A DNA stretch of 64,000 bases from Loxodes magnus (lineage: Eukaryota > Ciliophora > Karyorelictea > Loxodida > Loxodidae), in the NCBI GenBank assembly GCA_946699065.1, contig CAMPDV010002362.1, forward strand, positions 1 to 64,000. The letters run 5' to 3'. Below are positions 1-13,700 of the stretch, piece by piece. The stretch's first letter is position 1. Each line of letters begins with the position of its first letter. A model generated the notes under the pieces. It was not told where the DNA came from. It was given only the letters and a program-made list of their open reading frames with translations, and searched no databases. The translations under genes were made by a program, and so were the position numbers.

Positions 1-104
1 CATTTTTCGTCTTTAAATCTTTTTTCCAAAAATCATATTAAAACTCACTTACTTCTTTTCTTCGCTTCTTTTCAAATTCCCTCTTTATATAATCACTTTC
101 TTAA
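1..104 (+). repeat. Reference long monomer (104 bp) and monomer anatomy
   Basis: This first unit shows the parts of the monomer. Positions 1-19 (CATTTTTCGTCTTTAAATC) and the following T-run plus CC are the most constant. Position 28 is A or T (CCAAAAATC or CCTAAAATC). ATCATATTAAAACTC follows. Next comes the optional 5-bp insert, here giving CTCACTTACTTC; the 99-bp form reads CTCCTAC. TTCTTCGCTTC then carries the second CpG. TTTTCAAATT or TTTTTAAATT follows, then a variable segment (CCCTCTTTATATAATC, CACTTTTAATATAATC, CCCTTTTTCTATGATC and others), then CTTTCTTAA. T-runs and A-runs recur about every 8-11 bp across positions 3-43, a pattern often linked to DNA bending; bending itself is inference. 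Confidence 0.95.
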
Positions 105-2038
105 CATTTTTCGTCTTTAAATCTTTTTTCCAAAAATCATATTAAAACTCACTTCCTACTTTTCTTCGCTTTTTTCAATTCCCTTTTAATATAATCACTT
201 TCTTAACATTTTTCGTCTTTAAATCTTTTTTCCTAAAATCATATTAAAACTCACTTACTTCTTTTCTTCGCTTCTTTTCAAATTCCCTCTTTCTATGATC
301 ACTTTCTTAACATTTTTCGTCTTATAATCTTTTTTCCTAAAATCATATAAAAACTCACTTACTACTTTTCTTCGCTTCTTTTCAAATTCCCTCTTTATAT
401 AATCACTTTCTTAACATTTTTCGTCTTTAAATCTTTTTTCCTAAAATCATATTAAAACTCCTACTTTTCTTCGCTTCTTTTCAAATTCACTTTTAATATG
501 ATCACTTTCTTAACATTTTTCGTCTTTAAATCTTTTTTCCAAAAATCATATTAAAACTCACTTCCTACTTTTCTTCGCTTCTTTTCAAATTCACTTTTAA
601 TATGATCACTTTCTTAACATTTTTCGTCTTTAAATCTTTTTTCCTAAAATCATATTAAAACTCACTTACTTCTTTTCTTCGCTTCTTTTCAAATTCCCTC
701 TTTATATAATCACTTTCTTAACATTTTTCGTCTTTAAATCTTTTTTCCTAAAATCATATTAAAACTCACTTACTTCTTTTCTTCGCTTCTTTTCAAATTC
801 ACTTTTAATATGATCACTTTCTTAACATTTTTCGTCTTTAAATCTTTTTTCCAAAAATCATATTAAAACTCACTTCCAACTTTTCTTCGCTTCTTTTCAA
901 ATTCACTTTTAATATAATCACTTTCTTAACATTTTTCGTCTTTAAATCTTTTTTCCTAAAATCATATTAAAACTCCTACTTTTCTACGCTTCTTTTCAAA
1001 TTCACTTTTAATATAATCACTTTCTTAACATTTTTCGTCTTTAAATCTTTTTTCCTAAAATCATATTAAAACTCCTACTTTTCTTCGCTTCTTTTCAAAT
1101 TCCCTCTTTATATAATCACTTTCTTAACATTTTTCGTCTTTAAATCTTTTTTCCTAAAATCATATTAAAACTCACTTACTTCTTTTCTTCGCTTCTTTTC
1201 AAATTCACTTTTAATATGATCACTTTCTTAACATTTTTCGTCTTTAAATCTTTTTTCCAAAAATCATATTAAAACTCACTTACTTCTTTTCTTCGCTTCT
1301 TTTCAAATTCACTTTTAATATAATCACTTTCTTAACATTTTTCGTCTTTAAATCTTTTTTCCTAAAATCATATTAAAACTCCTACTTTTCTTCGCTTCTT
1401 TTCAAATTCCCTCTTTATATAATCACTTTCTTAACATTTTTCGTCTTTAAATCTTTTTTCCAAAAATCATATTAAAACTCACTTCCAACTTTTCTTCGCT
1501 TCTTTTCAAATTCACTTTTAATATAATCACTTTCTTAACATTTTTCGTCTTTAAATCTTTTTTCCTAAAATCATATTAAAACTCCTACTTTTCTACGCTT
1601 CTTTTCAAATTCACTTTTAATATAATCACTTTCTTAACATTTTTCGTCTTTAAATCTTTTTTCCTAAAATAATATTAAAACTCCTACTTTTCTTCGCTTC
1701 TTTTTAAATTCCCTTTTTATATAATCACTTTCTTAACATTTTTCGTCTTTAAATCTTTTTTCCTAAAATCATATTAAAACTCCTACTTTTCTTCGCTTCT
1801 TTTCAAATTCCCTTTTTCTATGATCATATTCTTAACATTTTTCGTCTTTAAATCTTTTTTCCAAAAATCATATTAAAACTCCTACTTTTCTTCGCTTCTT
1901 TTTAAATTCCCTTTTTCTATGATCATATTCTTAACATTTTTCGTCTTTAAATCTTTTTTCCTAAAATCATATTAAAACTCACTTCCTACTTTTCTTCGCT
2001 TCTTTTCAAATTACCTCTTTCTATGATCACTTTCTTAA
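1..2038 (+). repeat. Array zone 1: mixed long and short monomers
   Basis: The first 0.8 kb is dominated by 104-bp monomers with ACTTACTTC or ACTTCCTAC; short CTCCTAC monomers become common after about 960. A CTACGCTTC variant (instead of CTTCGCTTC) occurs at about 984 and again at about 1,593, 609 bp apart, in similar monomer company, so 840-1,080 and 1,448-1,690 look like a six-monomer duplication. The monomer near 165-180 has CGCTTTTTTCAATTCC, a small local deletion. No gene is present. Confidence 0.85.
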
Positions 2039-3226
2039 CATTTTTCGTCTTTAAATCTTTTTTCCTAAAATCATATTAAAACTCCTACTTTTCTTCGCTT
2101 CTTTTCAAATTCCCTCTTTATATAATCACTTTCTTAACATTTTTCGTCTTTAAATCTTTTTTCCTAAAATCATATTAAAACTCCTACTTTTCTTCGCTTC
2201 TTTTCAAATTCCCTCTTTATATAATCACTTTCTTAACATTTTTCGTCTTTAAATCTTTTTTCCTAAAATCATATTAAAACTCCTACTTTTCTTCGCTTCT
2301 TTTTAAATTCCCTTTTTATATAATCACTTTCTTAACATTTTTCGTCTTTAAATCTTTTTTCCAAAAATCATATTAAAACTCCTACTTTACTTCGCTTCTT
2401 TTCAAATTCCCTCTTTATATAATCACTTTCTTAACATTTTTCGTCTTTAAATCTTTTTTCCTAAAATCATATTAAAACTCCTACTTTTCTTCGCTTCTTT
2501 TTAAATTCCCTTTTTATATAATCACTTTCTTAACATTTTTCGTCTTTAAATCTTTTTTCCAAAAATCATATTAAAACTCCTACTTTTCTTCGCTTCTTTT
2601 CAAATTCACTTTTAATATAATCACTTTCTTAACATTTTTCGTCTTTAAATCTTTTTTCCTAAAATCATATTAAAACTCCTACTTTTCTTCGCTTCTTTTC
2701 AAATTCCCTCTTTATATAATCACTTTCTTAACATTTTTCGTCTTTAAATCTTTTTTCCTAAAATCATATTAAAACTCCTACTTTTCTTCGCTTCTTTTCA
2801 AATTCCCTCTTTATATAATCACTTTCTTAACATTTTTCGTCTTTAAATCTTTTTTCCTAAAATCATATTAAAACTCCTACTTTTCTTCGCTTCTTTTTAA
2901 ATTCCCTTTTTATATAATCACTTTCTTAACATTTTTCGTCTTTAAATCTTTTTTCCAAAAATCATATTAAAACTCCTACTTTTCTTCGCTTCTTTTCAAA
3001 TTCCCTCTTTATATAATCACTTTCTTAACATTTTTCGTCTTTAAATCTTTTTTCCTAAAATCATATTAAAACTCCTACTTTTCTTCGCTTCTTTTTAAAT
3101 TCCCTTTTTATATAATCACTTTCTTAACATTTTTCGTCTTTAAATCTTTTTTCCAAAAATCATATTAAAACTCCTACTTTTCTTCGCTTCTTTTCAAATT
3201 CACTTTTAATATAATCACTTTCTTAA
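2039..3226 (+). repeat. 594-bp higher-order repeat, two tandem copies (6 x 99 bp)
   Basis: Copy 1 runs 2,039-2,632 and copy 2 runs 2,633-3,226. Each has six 99-bp monomers in the same order of subtypes: CCT/CCCTCTTTAT, CCT/CCCTCTTTAT, CCT/TAAATTCCCTTTTT, CCA/CCCTCTTTAT, CCT/TAAATTCCCTTTTT, CCA/CACTTTTAAT. The only difference I found is CTACTTTAC in copy 1 (near 2,386) against CTACTTTTC in copy 2. This looks like a very recent unequal-exchange duplication. Monomer starts 2,039, 2,138, 2,237, 2,336, 2,435, 2,534 and 2,633 were counted directly. Confidence 0.93.
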
Positions 3227-6200
3227 CATTTTTCGTCTTTAAATCTTTTTTCCTAAAATCATATTAAAACTCACTTCCACTTTTTCTTCGCTTCTTTTCA
3301 AATTCCCTTTTAATATAATCACTTTCTTAACATTTTTCGTCTTTAGATCTTTTTTCCTAAAATCATATTAAAACTCACTTCCTACTTTTCTTCGCTTCTT
3401 TTCAAATTCCCTCTTTATATAATCACTTTCTTAACATTTTTCGTCTTTAAATCTTTTTTCCTAAAATCATATTAAAACTCCTTCTTTTCTTCGCTTCTTT
3501 TCAAATTCACTTTTAATATGATCATATTCTTAACATTTTTCGTCTTTAAATCTTTTTTCCAAAAATCATATTAAAACTCCTACTTTTCTTCGCTTCTTTT
3601 CAAATTCCCTCTTTATATAATCACTTTTTTAACATTTTTCGTCTTTAAATCTTTTTTCCTAAAATCATATTAAAACTCCTACTTTTCTTCGCATCTTTTC
3701 AAATTCCCTCTTTATATAATCACTTTCTTAACATTTTTCGTCTTTAAATCTTTTTTCCTAAAATCATATTAAAACTCCTACTTTTCTTCGCTTCTTTTCA
3801 AATTCCCTCTTTATATAATCACTTTCTTAACATTTTTCGTCTTTAAATCTTTTTTCCTAAAATCATATTAAAACTCCTACTTTTCTTCGCTTCTTTTTAA
3901 ATTCCCTTTTTATATAATCACTTTCTTAACATTTTTCGTCTTTAAATCTTTTTTCCAAAAATCATATTAAAACTCCTACTTTTCTTCGCTTCTTTTTAAA
4001 TTCCCTTTTTCTATGATCACTTTTTTAACATTTTTCGTCTTTAAATCTTTTTTCCAAAAATCATATTAAAACTCCTACTTTTCTTCGCTTCTTTTCAAAT
4101 TCCCTCTTTATATAATCACTTTCTTAACATTTTTCGTCTTTAAATTTTTTTTCCTAAAATCATATTAAAACTCCTACTTTTCTTCGCTTCTTTTCAAATT
4201 CACTTTTAATATGATCACTTTCTTAACATTTTTCGTCTTTAAATCTTTTTTCCAAAAATCATATTAAAACTCCTACTTTTCTTCGCTTCTTTTCAAATTC
4301 CCTTTTTCTATGATCATATTCTTAACATTTTTCGTCTTTAAATCTTTTTTCCTAAAATCATATTAAAACTCCTACTTTTCTTCGCTTCTTTTCAAATTCC
4401 CTCTTTATATAATCACTTTCTTAACATTTTTCGTCTTTAAATCTTTTTTCCTAAAATCATATTAAAACTCCTACTTTTCTTCGCTTCTTTTCAAATTCCC
4501 TCTTTATATAATCACTTTCTTAACATTTTTCGTCTTTAAATCTTTTTTCCTAAAATCATATTAAAACTCCTACTTTTCTTCGCTTCTTTTCAAATTCACT
4601 TTTAATATAATCACTTTCTTAACATTTTTCGTCTTTAAATTTATTTTCCTAAAATCATATTAAAACTCCTACTTTTCTTCGCTTCTTTTCAAATTCACTT
4701 TTAATATGATCACTTTCTTAACATTTTTCGTCTTTAAATCTTTTTTCCAAAAATCATATTAAAACTCCTACTTTTCTTCGCTTCTTTTCAAATTCCCTCT
4801 TTATATAATCACTTTCTTAACATTTTTCGTCTTTAAATCTTTTTTCCAAAAATCATATTAAAACTCCTACTTTTCTTCGCTTCTTTTCAAATTCCCTCTT
4901 TATATAATCACTTTCTTAACATTTTTCGTCTTTAAATCTTTTTTCCTAAAATCATATTAAAACTCCTACTTTTCTTCGCTTCTTTTCAAATTCCCTCTTT
5001 ATATAATCACTTTCTTAACATTTTTCGTCTTTAAATCTTTTTTCCTAAAATCATATTAAAACTCCTACTTTTCTTCGCTTCTTTTCAAATTCACTTTTAA
5101 TATAATCACTTTCTTAACATTTTTCGTCTTTAAATCTTTTTTCCAAAAATCATATTAAAACTCCTACTTTTCTTCGCTTCTTTTTAAATTCCCTTTTTCT
5201 ATGATCACTTTTTTAACATTTTTCGTCTTTAAATCTTTTTTCCAAAAATCATATTAAAACTCACTTCCTACTTTTCTTCGCTTCTTTTCAAATTCCCTCT
5301 TTATATAATCACTTTCTTAACATTTTTCGTCTTTAAATCTTTTTTCCTAAAATCATATTAAAACTCCTACTTTTCTTCGCTTCTTTTCAAATTCACTTTT
5401 AATATAATCACTTTCTTAACATTTTTCGTCTTTAAATCTTTTTTCCTAAAATCATATTAAAACTCCTACTTTTCTTCGCTTCTTTTTAAATTCCCTCTTT
5501 ATATAATCACTTTCTTAACATTTTTCGTCTTTAAATCTTTTTTCCTAAAATCATATTAAAACTCACTTCCTACTTTTCTTCGCTTCTTTTCAAATTCCCT
5601 CTTTATATAATCACTTTCTTAACATTTTTCGTCTTTAAATCTTTTTTCCTAAAATCATATTAAAACTCCTACTTTTCTTCGCTTCTTTTCAAATTCACTT
5701 TTAATATAATCACTTTCTTAACATTTTTCGTCTTTAAATCTTTTTTCCAAAAATCATATTAAAACTCCTACTTTTCTTCGCTTCTTTTCAAATTCCCTCT
5801 TTATATAATCACTTTCTTAACATTTTTCGTCTTTAAATCTTTTTTCCTAAAATCATATTAAAACTCCTACTTTTCTTCGCTTCTTTTCAAATTCCCTTTT
5901 AATATAATCACTTTCTTAACATTTTTCGTCTTTAAATCTTTTTTCCTAAAATCATATTAAAACTCCTACTTTTCTTCGCTTCTTTTCAAATTCACTTTTA
6001 ATATAATCACTTTCTTAACATTTTTCGTCTTTAAATCTTTTTTCCAAAAATCATATTAAAACTCCTACTTTTCTTCGCTTCTTTTCAAATTCCCTTTTAA
6101 TATAATCACTTTTTTAACATTTTTCGTCTTTAAATTTTTTTTCCTAAAATCATATTAAAACTCCTACTTTTCTTCGCTTCTTTTCAAATTCACTTTTAAT

Positions 6201-6540
6201 ATGATCACTTTCTTAACATTTTTCGTCTTTAAATCTTTTTTCCAAAAATCATATTAAAACTCCTACTTTTCTTCGCTTCTTTTCAAATTCACTTTTAATA
6301 TAATCACTTTCTTAACATTTTTCGTCTTTAAATCTTTTTTCCTAAAATAATATTAAAACTCCTACTTTTCTTCGCTTCTTTTCAAATTCACTTTTAATAT
6401 AATCACTTTTTTAACATTTTTCGTCTTTAAATCTTTTTTCCAAAAATCATATTAAAACTCCTACTTTTCTTCGCTTCTTTTCAAATTCCCTCTTTATATA
6501 ATCACTTTTTTAACATTTTTCGTCTTTAAATCTTTTTTCC
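2039..6540 (+). repeat. Array zone 2: nearly pure 99-bp monomers
   Basis: Nearly every unit here lacks the 5-bp insert, so spacing is a regular 99 bp. I noticed only about four long exceptions, near 3,270, 3,378, 5,262 and 5,565. Monomers differ mainly in CCA/CCT, TTTTC/TTTTT before AAATT, and the segment before ATAATC. The zone is more uniform than its surroundings, which suggests recent local expansion of the short form (inference). Confidence 0.88.
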
Positions 6541-7345
6541 AAAAATCATATTAAAACTCACTTACTACTTTTCTTCGCTTCTTTTCAAATTCCCTTTTTC
6601 TATAATCACTTTCTTAACATTTTTCGTCTTTAAATCTTTTTTCCAAAAATCATATTAAAACTCCTACTTTTCTTCGCTTCTTTTCAAATTCCCTCTTTAT
6701 ATAATCACTTTCTTAACATTTTTCGTCTTTAAATCTTTTTTCCTAAAATCATATTAAAACTCACTTCCTACTTTTCTTCGCTTCTTTTCAAATTCCCTCT
6801 TTCTATGATCATATTCTTAACATTTTTCGTCTTTAAATCTTTTTTCCTAAAATCATATTAAAACTCCTACTTTTCTTCGCTTCTTTTCAAATTCCCTCTT
6901 TATATAATCACTTTCTTAACATTTTTCGTCTTTAAATCTTTTTTCCTAAAATAATATTAAAACTCCTACTTTTCTTCGCTTCTTTTCAAATTCACTTTTA
7001 ATATAATCACTTTTTTAACATTTTTCGTCTTTAAATCTTTTTTCCAAAAATCATATTAAAACTCCTACTTTTCTTCGCTTCTTTTCAAATTCCCTCTTTA
7101 TATAATCACTTTTTTAACATTTTTCGTCTTTAAATCTTTTTTCCAAAAATCATATTAAAACTCACTTACTACTTTTCTTCGCTTCTTTTCAAATTCCCTT
7201 TTTCTATAATCACTTTCTTAACATTTTTCGTCTTTAAATCTTTTTTCCAAAAATCATATTAAAACTCCTACTTTTCTTCGCTTCTTTTCAAATTCCCTCT
7301 TTATATAATCACTTTCTTAACATTTTTCGTCTTTAAATCTTTTTT
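6341..7345 (+). repeat. 604-bp higher-order repeat, one full and one partial copy
   Basis: The variant CCTAAAATAATATT (normally ATCATATT) starts at 6,341 and again at 6,945, 604 bp apart, which equals four 99-bp plus two 104-bp units. The monomers after each match in order: CACTTTTAAT with CTTTTTTAAC, CCCTCTTTAT with CTTTTTTAAC, an ACTTACTAC unit with CCCTTTTTCTATAATC, then CCCTCTTTAT. The copies part at about 7,345, where the second continues into ACTTACTAC/CCCTTTTAAT. Similar AATAATATT units sit at about 8,762 and 9,365, 603 bp apart, so this unit moved or duplicated more than once. Confidence 0.87.
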
Positions 7346-9540
7346 CCTAAAATCATATTAAAACTCACTTACTACTTTTCTTCGCTTCTTTTCAAATTCC
7401 CTTTTAATATAATCACTTTTTTAACATTTTTCGTCTTTAAATCTTTTTTCCAAAAATCATATTAAAACTCCTACTTTTCTTCGCTTCTTTTTAAATTCCC
7501 TTTTTATATAATCATTTTCTTAACATTTTTCGTCTTTAAATCTTTTTTCCTAAAATCATATTAAAACTCCTACTTTTCTTCGCTTCTTTTCAAATTCACT
7601 TTTAATATAATCACTTTCTTAACATTTTTCGTCTTTAAATCTTTTTTCCAAAAATCATATTAAAACTCCTACTTTTCTTCGCTTCTTTTCAAATTCCCTC
7701 TTTATATAATCACTTTCTTAACATTTTTCGTCTTTAAATCTTTTTTCCTAAAATCATATTAAAACTCACTTACTACTTTTCTTCGCTTCTTTTTAAATTC
7801 CCTTTTTCTATGATCATATTCTTAACATTTTTCGTCTTTAAATCTTTTTTCCAAAAATCATATTAAAACTCCTACTTTTCTTCGCTTCTTTTCAAATTCA
7901 CTTTTAATATGATCACTTTCTTAACATTTTTCGTCTTATAATCTTTTTTCCTAAAATCATATTAAAACTCCTACTTTTCTTCGCTTCTTTTCAAATTCCC
8001 TTTTTCTATGATCACTTTCTTAACATTTTTCGTCTTTAAATCTTTTTTCCTAAAATCATATTAAAACTCACTTACTACTTTTCTTCGCTTCTTTTCAAAT
8101 TCCCTTTTTCTATGATCATATTCTTAACATTTTTCGTCTTTAAATTTTTTTTCCTAAAATCATATTAAAACTCACTTCCTACTTTTCTTCGCTTCTTTTC
8201 AAATTCACTTTTAATATAATCACTTTCTTAACATTTTTCGTCTTTAAATCTTTTTTCCTAAAATCATATTAAAACTCCTACTTTTCTTCGCTTCTTTTCA
8301 AATTCCCTTTTTATATAATCACTTTCTTAACATTTTTCGTCTTAAAATCTTTTTTCCTAAAATCATATTAAAACTCACTTTCTACTTTTCTTCGCTTCTT
8401 TTCAAATTCCCTCTTTCTATGATCATATTCTTAACATTTTTCGTCTTATAATCTTTTTTCCTAAAATCATATTAAAACTCCTACTTTTCTTCGCTTCTTT
8501 TCAAATTCACTTTTAATATAATCACTTTCTTAACATTTTTCGTCTTTAAATCTTTTTTCCAAAAATCATATTAAAACTCCTACTTTTCTTCGCTTCTTTT
8601 CAAATTCACTTTTAATATAATCACTTTTTTAACATTTTTCGTCTTTAAATCTTTTTTCCTAAAATCATATTAAAACTCACTTACTACTTTTCTTCGCTTC
8701 TTTTTAAATTCCCTTTTTATATAATCACTTTCTTAACATTTTTCGTCTTTAAATCTTTTTTCCTAAAATAATATTAAAACTCCTACTTTTCTTCGATCTT
8801 TTCAAATTCACTTTTAATATAATCACTTTTTTAACATTTTTCGTCTTTAAATCTTTTTTCCAAAAATCATATTAAAACTCACTTACTACTTTTCTTCGCT
8901 TCTTTTCAAATTCCCTTTTAATATAATCACTTTTTTAACATTTTTCGTCTTTAAATCTTTTTTCCAAAAATCATATTAAAACTCCTACTTTTCTTCGCTT
9001 CTTTTTAAATTCCCTTTTTATATAATCATTTTCTTAACATTTTTCGTCTTTAAATCTTTTTTCCAAAAATCATATTAAAACTCCTACTTTTCTTCGCTTC
9101 TTTTCAAATTCACTTTTAATATAATCACTTTCTTAACATTTTTCGTCTTTAAATCTTTTTTCCAAAAATCATATTAAAACTCCTACTTTTCTTCGCTTCT
9201 TTTCAAATTCACTTTTAATATAATCACTTTTTTAACATTTTTCGTCTTTAAATCTTTTTTCCTAAAATCATATTAAAACTCACTTACTACTTTTCTTCGC
9301 TTCTTTTTAAATTCCCTTTTTATATAATCACTTTCTTAACATTTTTCGTCTTTAAATCTTTTTTCCTAAAATAATATTAAAACTCCTACTTTTCTTCGCT
9401 TCTTTTCAAATTCACTTTTAATATAATCACTTTTTTAACATTTTTCGTCTTTAAATCTTTTTTCCTAAAATCATATTAAAACTCCTACTTTTCTTCGCTT
9501 CTTTTCAAATTCCCTCTTTATATAATCACTTTCTTAACAT
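6541..9540 (+). repeat. Array zone 3: mixed monomers with CTTTTTTAAC and AATAATATT variants
   Basis: Short monomers still dominate, but ACTTACTAC long monomers appear, and many units end in CTTTTTTAAC instead of CTTTCTTAAC. Rare variants include ATAATCATTTTC (near 7,510 and 9,026) and CTTCGATCTTTTC at 8,791, where the usual CGCTTCTTTT is replaced by CGATCTTTT. No gene or unique sequence is present. Confidence 0.85.
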
Positions 9541-10744
9541 TTTTCGTCTTTAAATCTTTTTTCCTAAAATCATATTAAAACTCACTTACTACTTTTCTTC
9601 GCTTCTTTTTAAATTCCCTTTTTCTATGATCATATTCTTAACATTTTTCGTCTTTAAATCTTTTTTCCAAAAATCATATTAAAACTCACTTCCTACTTTT
9701 CTTCGCTTCTTTTTAAATTCCCTTTTTATATAATCACTTTCTTAACATTTTTCGTCTTTAAATCTTTTTTCCTAAAATCATATTAAAACTCCTACTTTTC
9801 TTCGCTTCTTTTCAAATTCCCTCTTTATATAATCACTTTCTTAACATTTTTCGTCTTTAAATCTTTTTTCCAAAAATCATATTAAAACTCCTACTTTTCT
9901 TCGCTTCTTTTCAAATTCACTTTTAATATGATCACTTTCTTAACATTTTTCGTCTTTAAATCTTTTTTCCAAAAATCATATTAAAACTCACTTACTACTT
10001 TTCTTCGCTTCTTTTCAAATTCCCTCTTTATATAATCACTTTCTTAACATTTTTCGTCTTTAAATCTTTTTTCCAAAAATCATATTAAAACTCCTACTTT
10101 TCTTCGCTTCTTTTCAAATTCACTTTTAATATGATCACTTTCTTAACATTTTTCGTCTTTAAATCTTTTTTCCAAAAATCATATTAAAACTCACTTACTA
10201 CTTTTCTTCGCTTCTTTTCAAATTCCCTCTTTATATAATCACTTTCTTAACATTTTTCGTCTTTAAATCTTTTTTCCTAAAATCATATTAAAACTCACTT
10301 ACTACTTTTCTTCGCTTCTTTTTAAATTCCCTTTTTATATAATCACTTTCTTAACATTTTTCGTCTTTAAATCTTTTTTCCTAAAATCATATTAAAACTC
10401 CTACTTTTCTTCGCTTCTTTTCAAATTCACTTTTAATATAATCACTTTCTTAACATTTTTCGTCTTTAAATCTTTTTTCCAAAAATCATATTAAAACTCC
10501 TACTTTTCTTCGCTTCTTTTCAAATTCACTTTTAATATGATCACTTTCTTAACATTTTTCGTCTTTAAATCTTTTTTCCTAAAATCATATTAAAACTCCT
10601 ACTTTTCTTCGCTTCTTTTTAAATTCACTTTTAATATAATCACTTTCTTAACATTTTTCGTCTTTAAATCTTTTTTCCAAAAATCATATTAAAACTCCTT
10701 CTTTTCTTCGCTTCTTTTCAAATTCCCTCTTTATATAATCACTT

Positions 10745-13700
10745 TCTTAACATTTTTCGTCTTTAAATCTTTTTTCCTAAAATCATATTAAAACTCACTT
10801 CCTACTTTTCTTCGCTTCTTTTCAAATTCACTTTTAATATAATCACTTTCTAAACATTTTTCGTCTTTAGATCTTTTTTCCAAAAATCATATTAAAACTC
10901 ACTTCCTACTTTTCTTCGCTTCTTTTCAAATTCCCTTTTAATATAATCACTTTCTTAACATTTTTCGTCTTTAAATCTTTTTTCCTAAAATCATATTAAA
11001 ACTCCTACTTTTCTTCGCTTCTTTTTAAATTCCCTTTTTATATAATCATTTTCTTAACATTTTTCGTCTTTAAATCTTTTTTCCAAAAATCATATTAAAA
11101 CTCACTTACTACTTTTCTTCGCTTCTTTTCAAATTCCCTCTTTATATAATCACTTTCTTAACATTTTTCGTCTTTAAATCTTTTTTCCTAAAATCATATT
11201 AAAACTCCTACTTTTCTTCGCTTCTTTTCAAATTCACTTTTAATATAATCACTTTCTTAACATTTTTCGTCTTTAAATCTTTTTTCCAAAAATCATATTA
11301 AAACTCCTACTTTTCTTCGCTTCTTTTTAAATTCCCTTTTTATATAATCATTTTCTTAACATTTTTCGTCTTTAAATCTTTTTTCCAAAAATCATATTAA
11401 AACTCACTTACTACTTTTCTTCGCTTCTTTTCAAATTCCCTCTTTATATAATCACTTTCTTAACATTTTTCGTCTTTAAATCTTTTTTCCAAAAATCATA
11501 TTAAAACTCCTACTTTTCTTCGCTTCTTTTCAAATTCACTTTTAATATGATCACTTTCTTAACATTTTTCGTCTTATAATCTTTTTTCCTAAAATCATAT
11601 TAAAACTCCTACTTTTCTTCGCTTCTTTTCAAATTCCCTTTTAATATAATCACTTTTTTAACATTTTTCGTCTTTAAATCTTTTTTCCTAAAATCATATT
11701 AAAACTCCTACTTTTCTTCGCTTCTTTTCAAATTCACTTTTAATATAATCACTTTTTTAACATTTTTCGTCTTTAAATCTTTTTTCCTAAAATCATATAA
11801 AAACTCACTTCCTACTTTTCTTCGCTTCTTTTCAAATTCACTTTTAATATAATCACTTTTTTAACATTTTTCGTCTTTAAATCTTTTTTCCTAAAATCAT
11901 ATTAAAACTCACTTCCTACTTTTCTTCGCTTCTTTTTAAATTCCCTTTTTCTATGATCATATTCTTAACATTTTTCGTCTTTAAATCTTTTTTCCTAAAA
12001 TCATATTAAAACTCCTACTTTTCTTCGCTTCTTTTCAAATTCACTTTTAATATAATCACTTTCTTAACATTTTTCGTCTTTAAATCTTTTTTCCTAAAAT
12101 CATATTAAAACTCCTACTTTTCTTCGCTTCTTTTCAAATTCCCTCTTTATATAATCACTTTCTTAACATTTTTCGTCTTTAAATCTTTTTTCCTAAAATC
12201 ATATTAAAACTCACTTACTACTTTTCTTCGCTTCTTTTTAAATTCCCTTTTTCTATGATCATATTCTTAACATTTTTCGTCTTTAAATCTTTTTTCCAAA
12301 AATCATATTAAAACTCACTTCCTACTTTTCTTCGCTTCTTTTTAAATTCCCTTTTTATATAATCACTTTCTTAACATTTTTCGTCTTTAAATCTTTTTTC
12401 CTAAAATCATATTAAAACTCCTACTTTTCTTCGCTTCTTTTCAAATTCCCTCTTTATATAATCACTTTCTTAACATTTTTCGTCTTTAAATCTTTTTTCC
12501 AAAAATCATATTAAAACTCCTACTTTTCTTCGCTTCTTTTCAAATTCACTTTTAATATGATCACTTTCTTAACATTTTTCGTCTTTAAATCTTTTTTCCA
12601 AAAATCATATTAAAACTCACTTACTACTTTTCTTCGCTTCTTTTCAAATTCCCTCTTTATATAATCACTTTCTTAACATTTTTCGTCTTTAAATCTTTTT
12701 TCCAAAAATCATATTAAAACTCCTACTTTTCTTCGCTTCTTTTCAAATTCACTTTTAATATGATCACTTTCTTAACATTTTTCGTCTTTAAATCTTTTTT
12801 CCAAAAATCATATTAAAACTCACTTACTACTTTTCTTCGCTTCTTTTCAAATTCCCTCTTTATATAATCACTTTCTTAACATTTTTCGTCTTTAAATCTT
12901 TTTTCCTAAAATCATATTAAAACTCACTTACTACTTTTCTTCGCTTCTTTTTAAATTCCCTTTTTATATAATCACTTTCTTAACATTTTTCGTCTTTAAA
13001 TCTTTTTTCCTAAAATCATATTAAAACTCCTACTTTTCTTCGCTTCTTTTCAAATTCACTTTTAATATAATCACTTTCTTAACATTTTTCGTCTTTAAAT
13101 CTTTTTTCCTAAAATCATATTAAAACTCACTTCCTACTTTTCTTCGCTTCTTTTCAAATTCACTTTTAATATGATCACTTTCTTAACATTTTTCGTCTTT
13201 AAATCTTTTTTCCTAAAATCATATTAAAACTCCTACTTTTCTTCGCTTCTTTTTAAATTCACTTTTAATATAATCACTTTCTTAACATTTTTCGTCTTTA
13301 AATCTTTTTTCCAAAAATCATATTAAAACTCCTTCTTTTCTTCGCTTCTTTTCAAATTCCCTCTTTATATAATCACTTTCTTAACATTTTTCGTCTTTAA
13401 ATCTTTTTTCCTAAAATCATATTAAAACTCCTACTTTTCTTCGCTTCTTTTCAAATTCACTTTTAATATAATCACTTTCTTAACATTTTTCGTCTTTAAA
13501 TCTTTTTTCCTAAAATCATATTAAAACTCACTTCCTACTTTTCTTCGCTTCTTTTCAAATTCACTTTTAATATGATCACTTTCTTAACATTTTTCGTCTT
13601 TAAATCTTTTTTCCTAAAATCATATTAAAACTCACTTCCTACTTTTCTTCGCTTCTTTTCAAATTCACTTTTAATATAATCACTTTCTAAACATTTTTCG

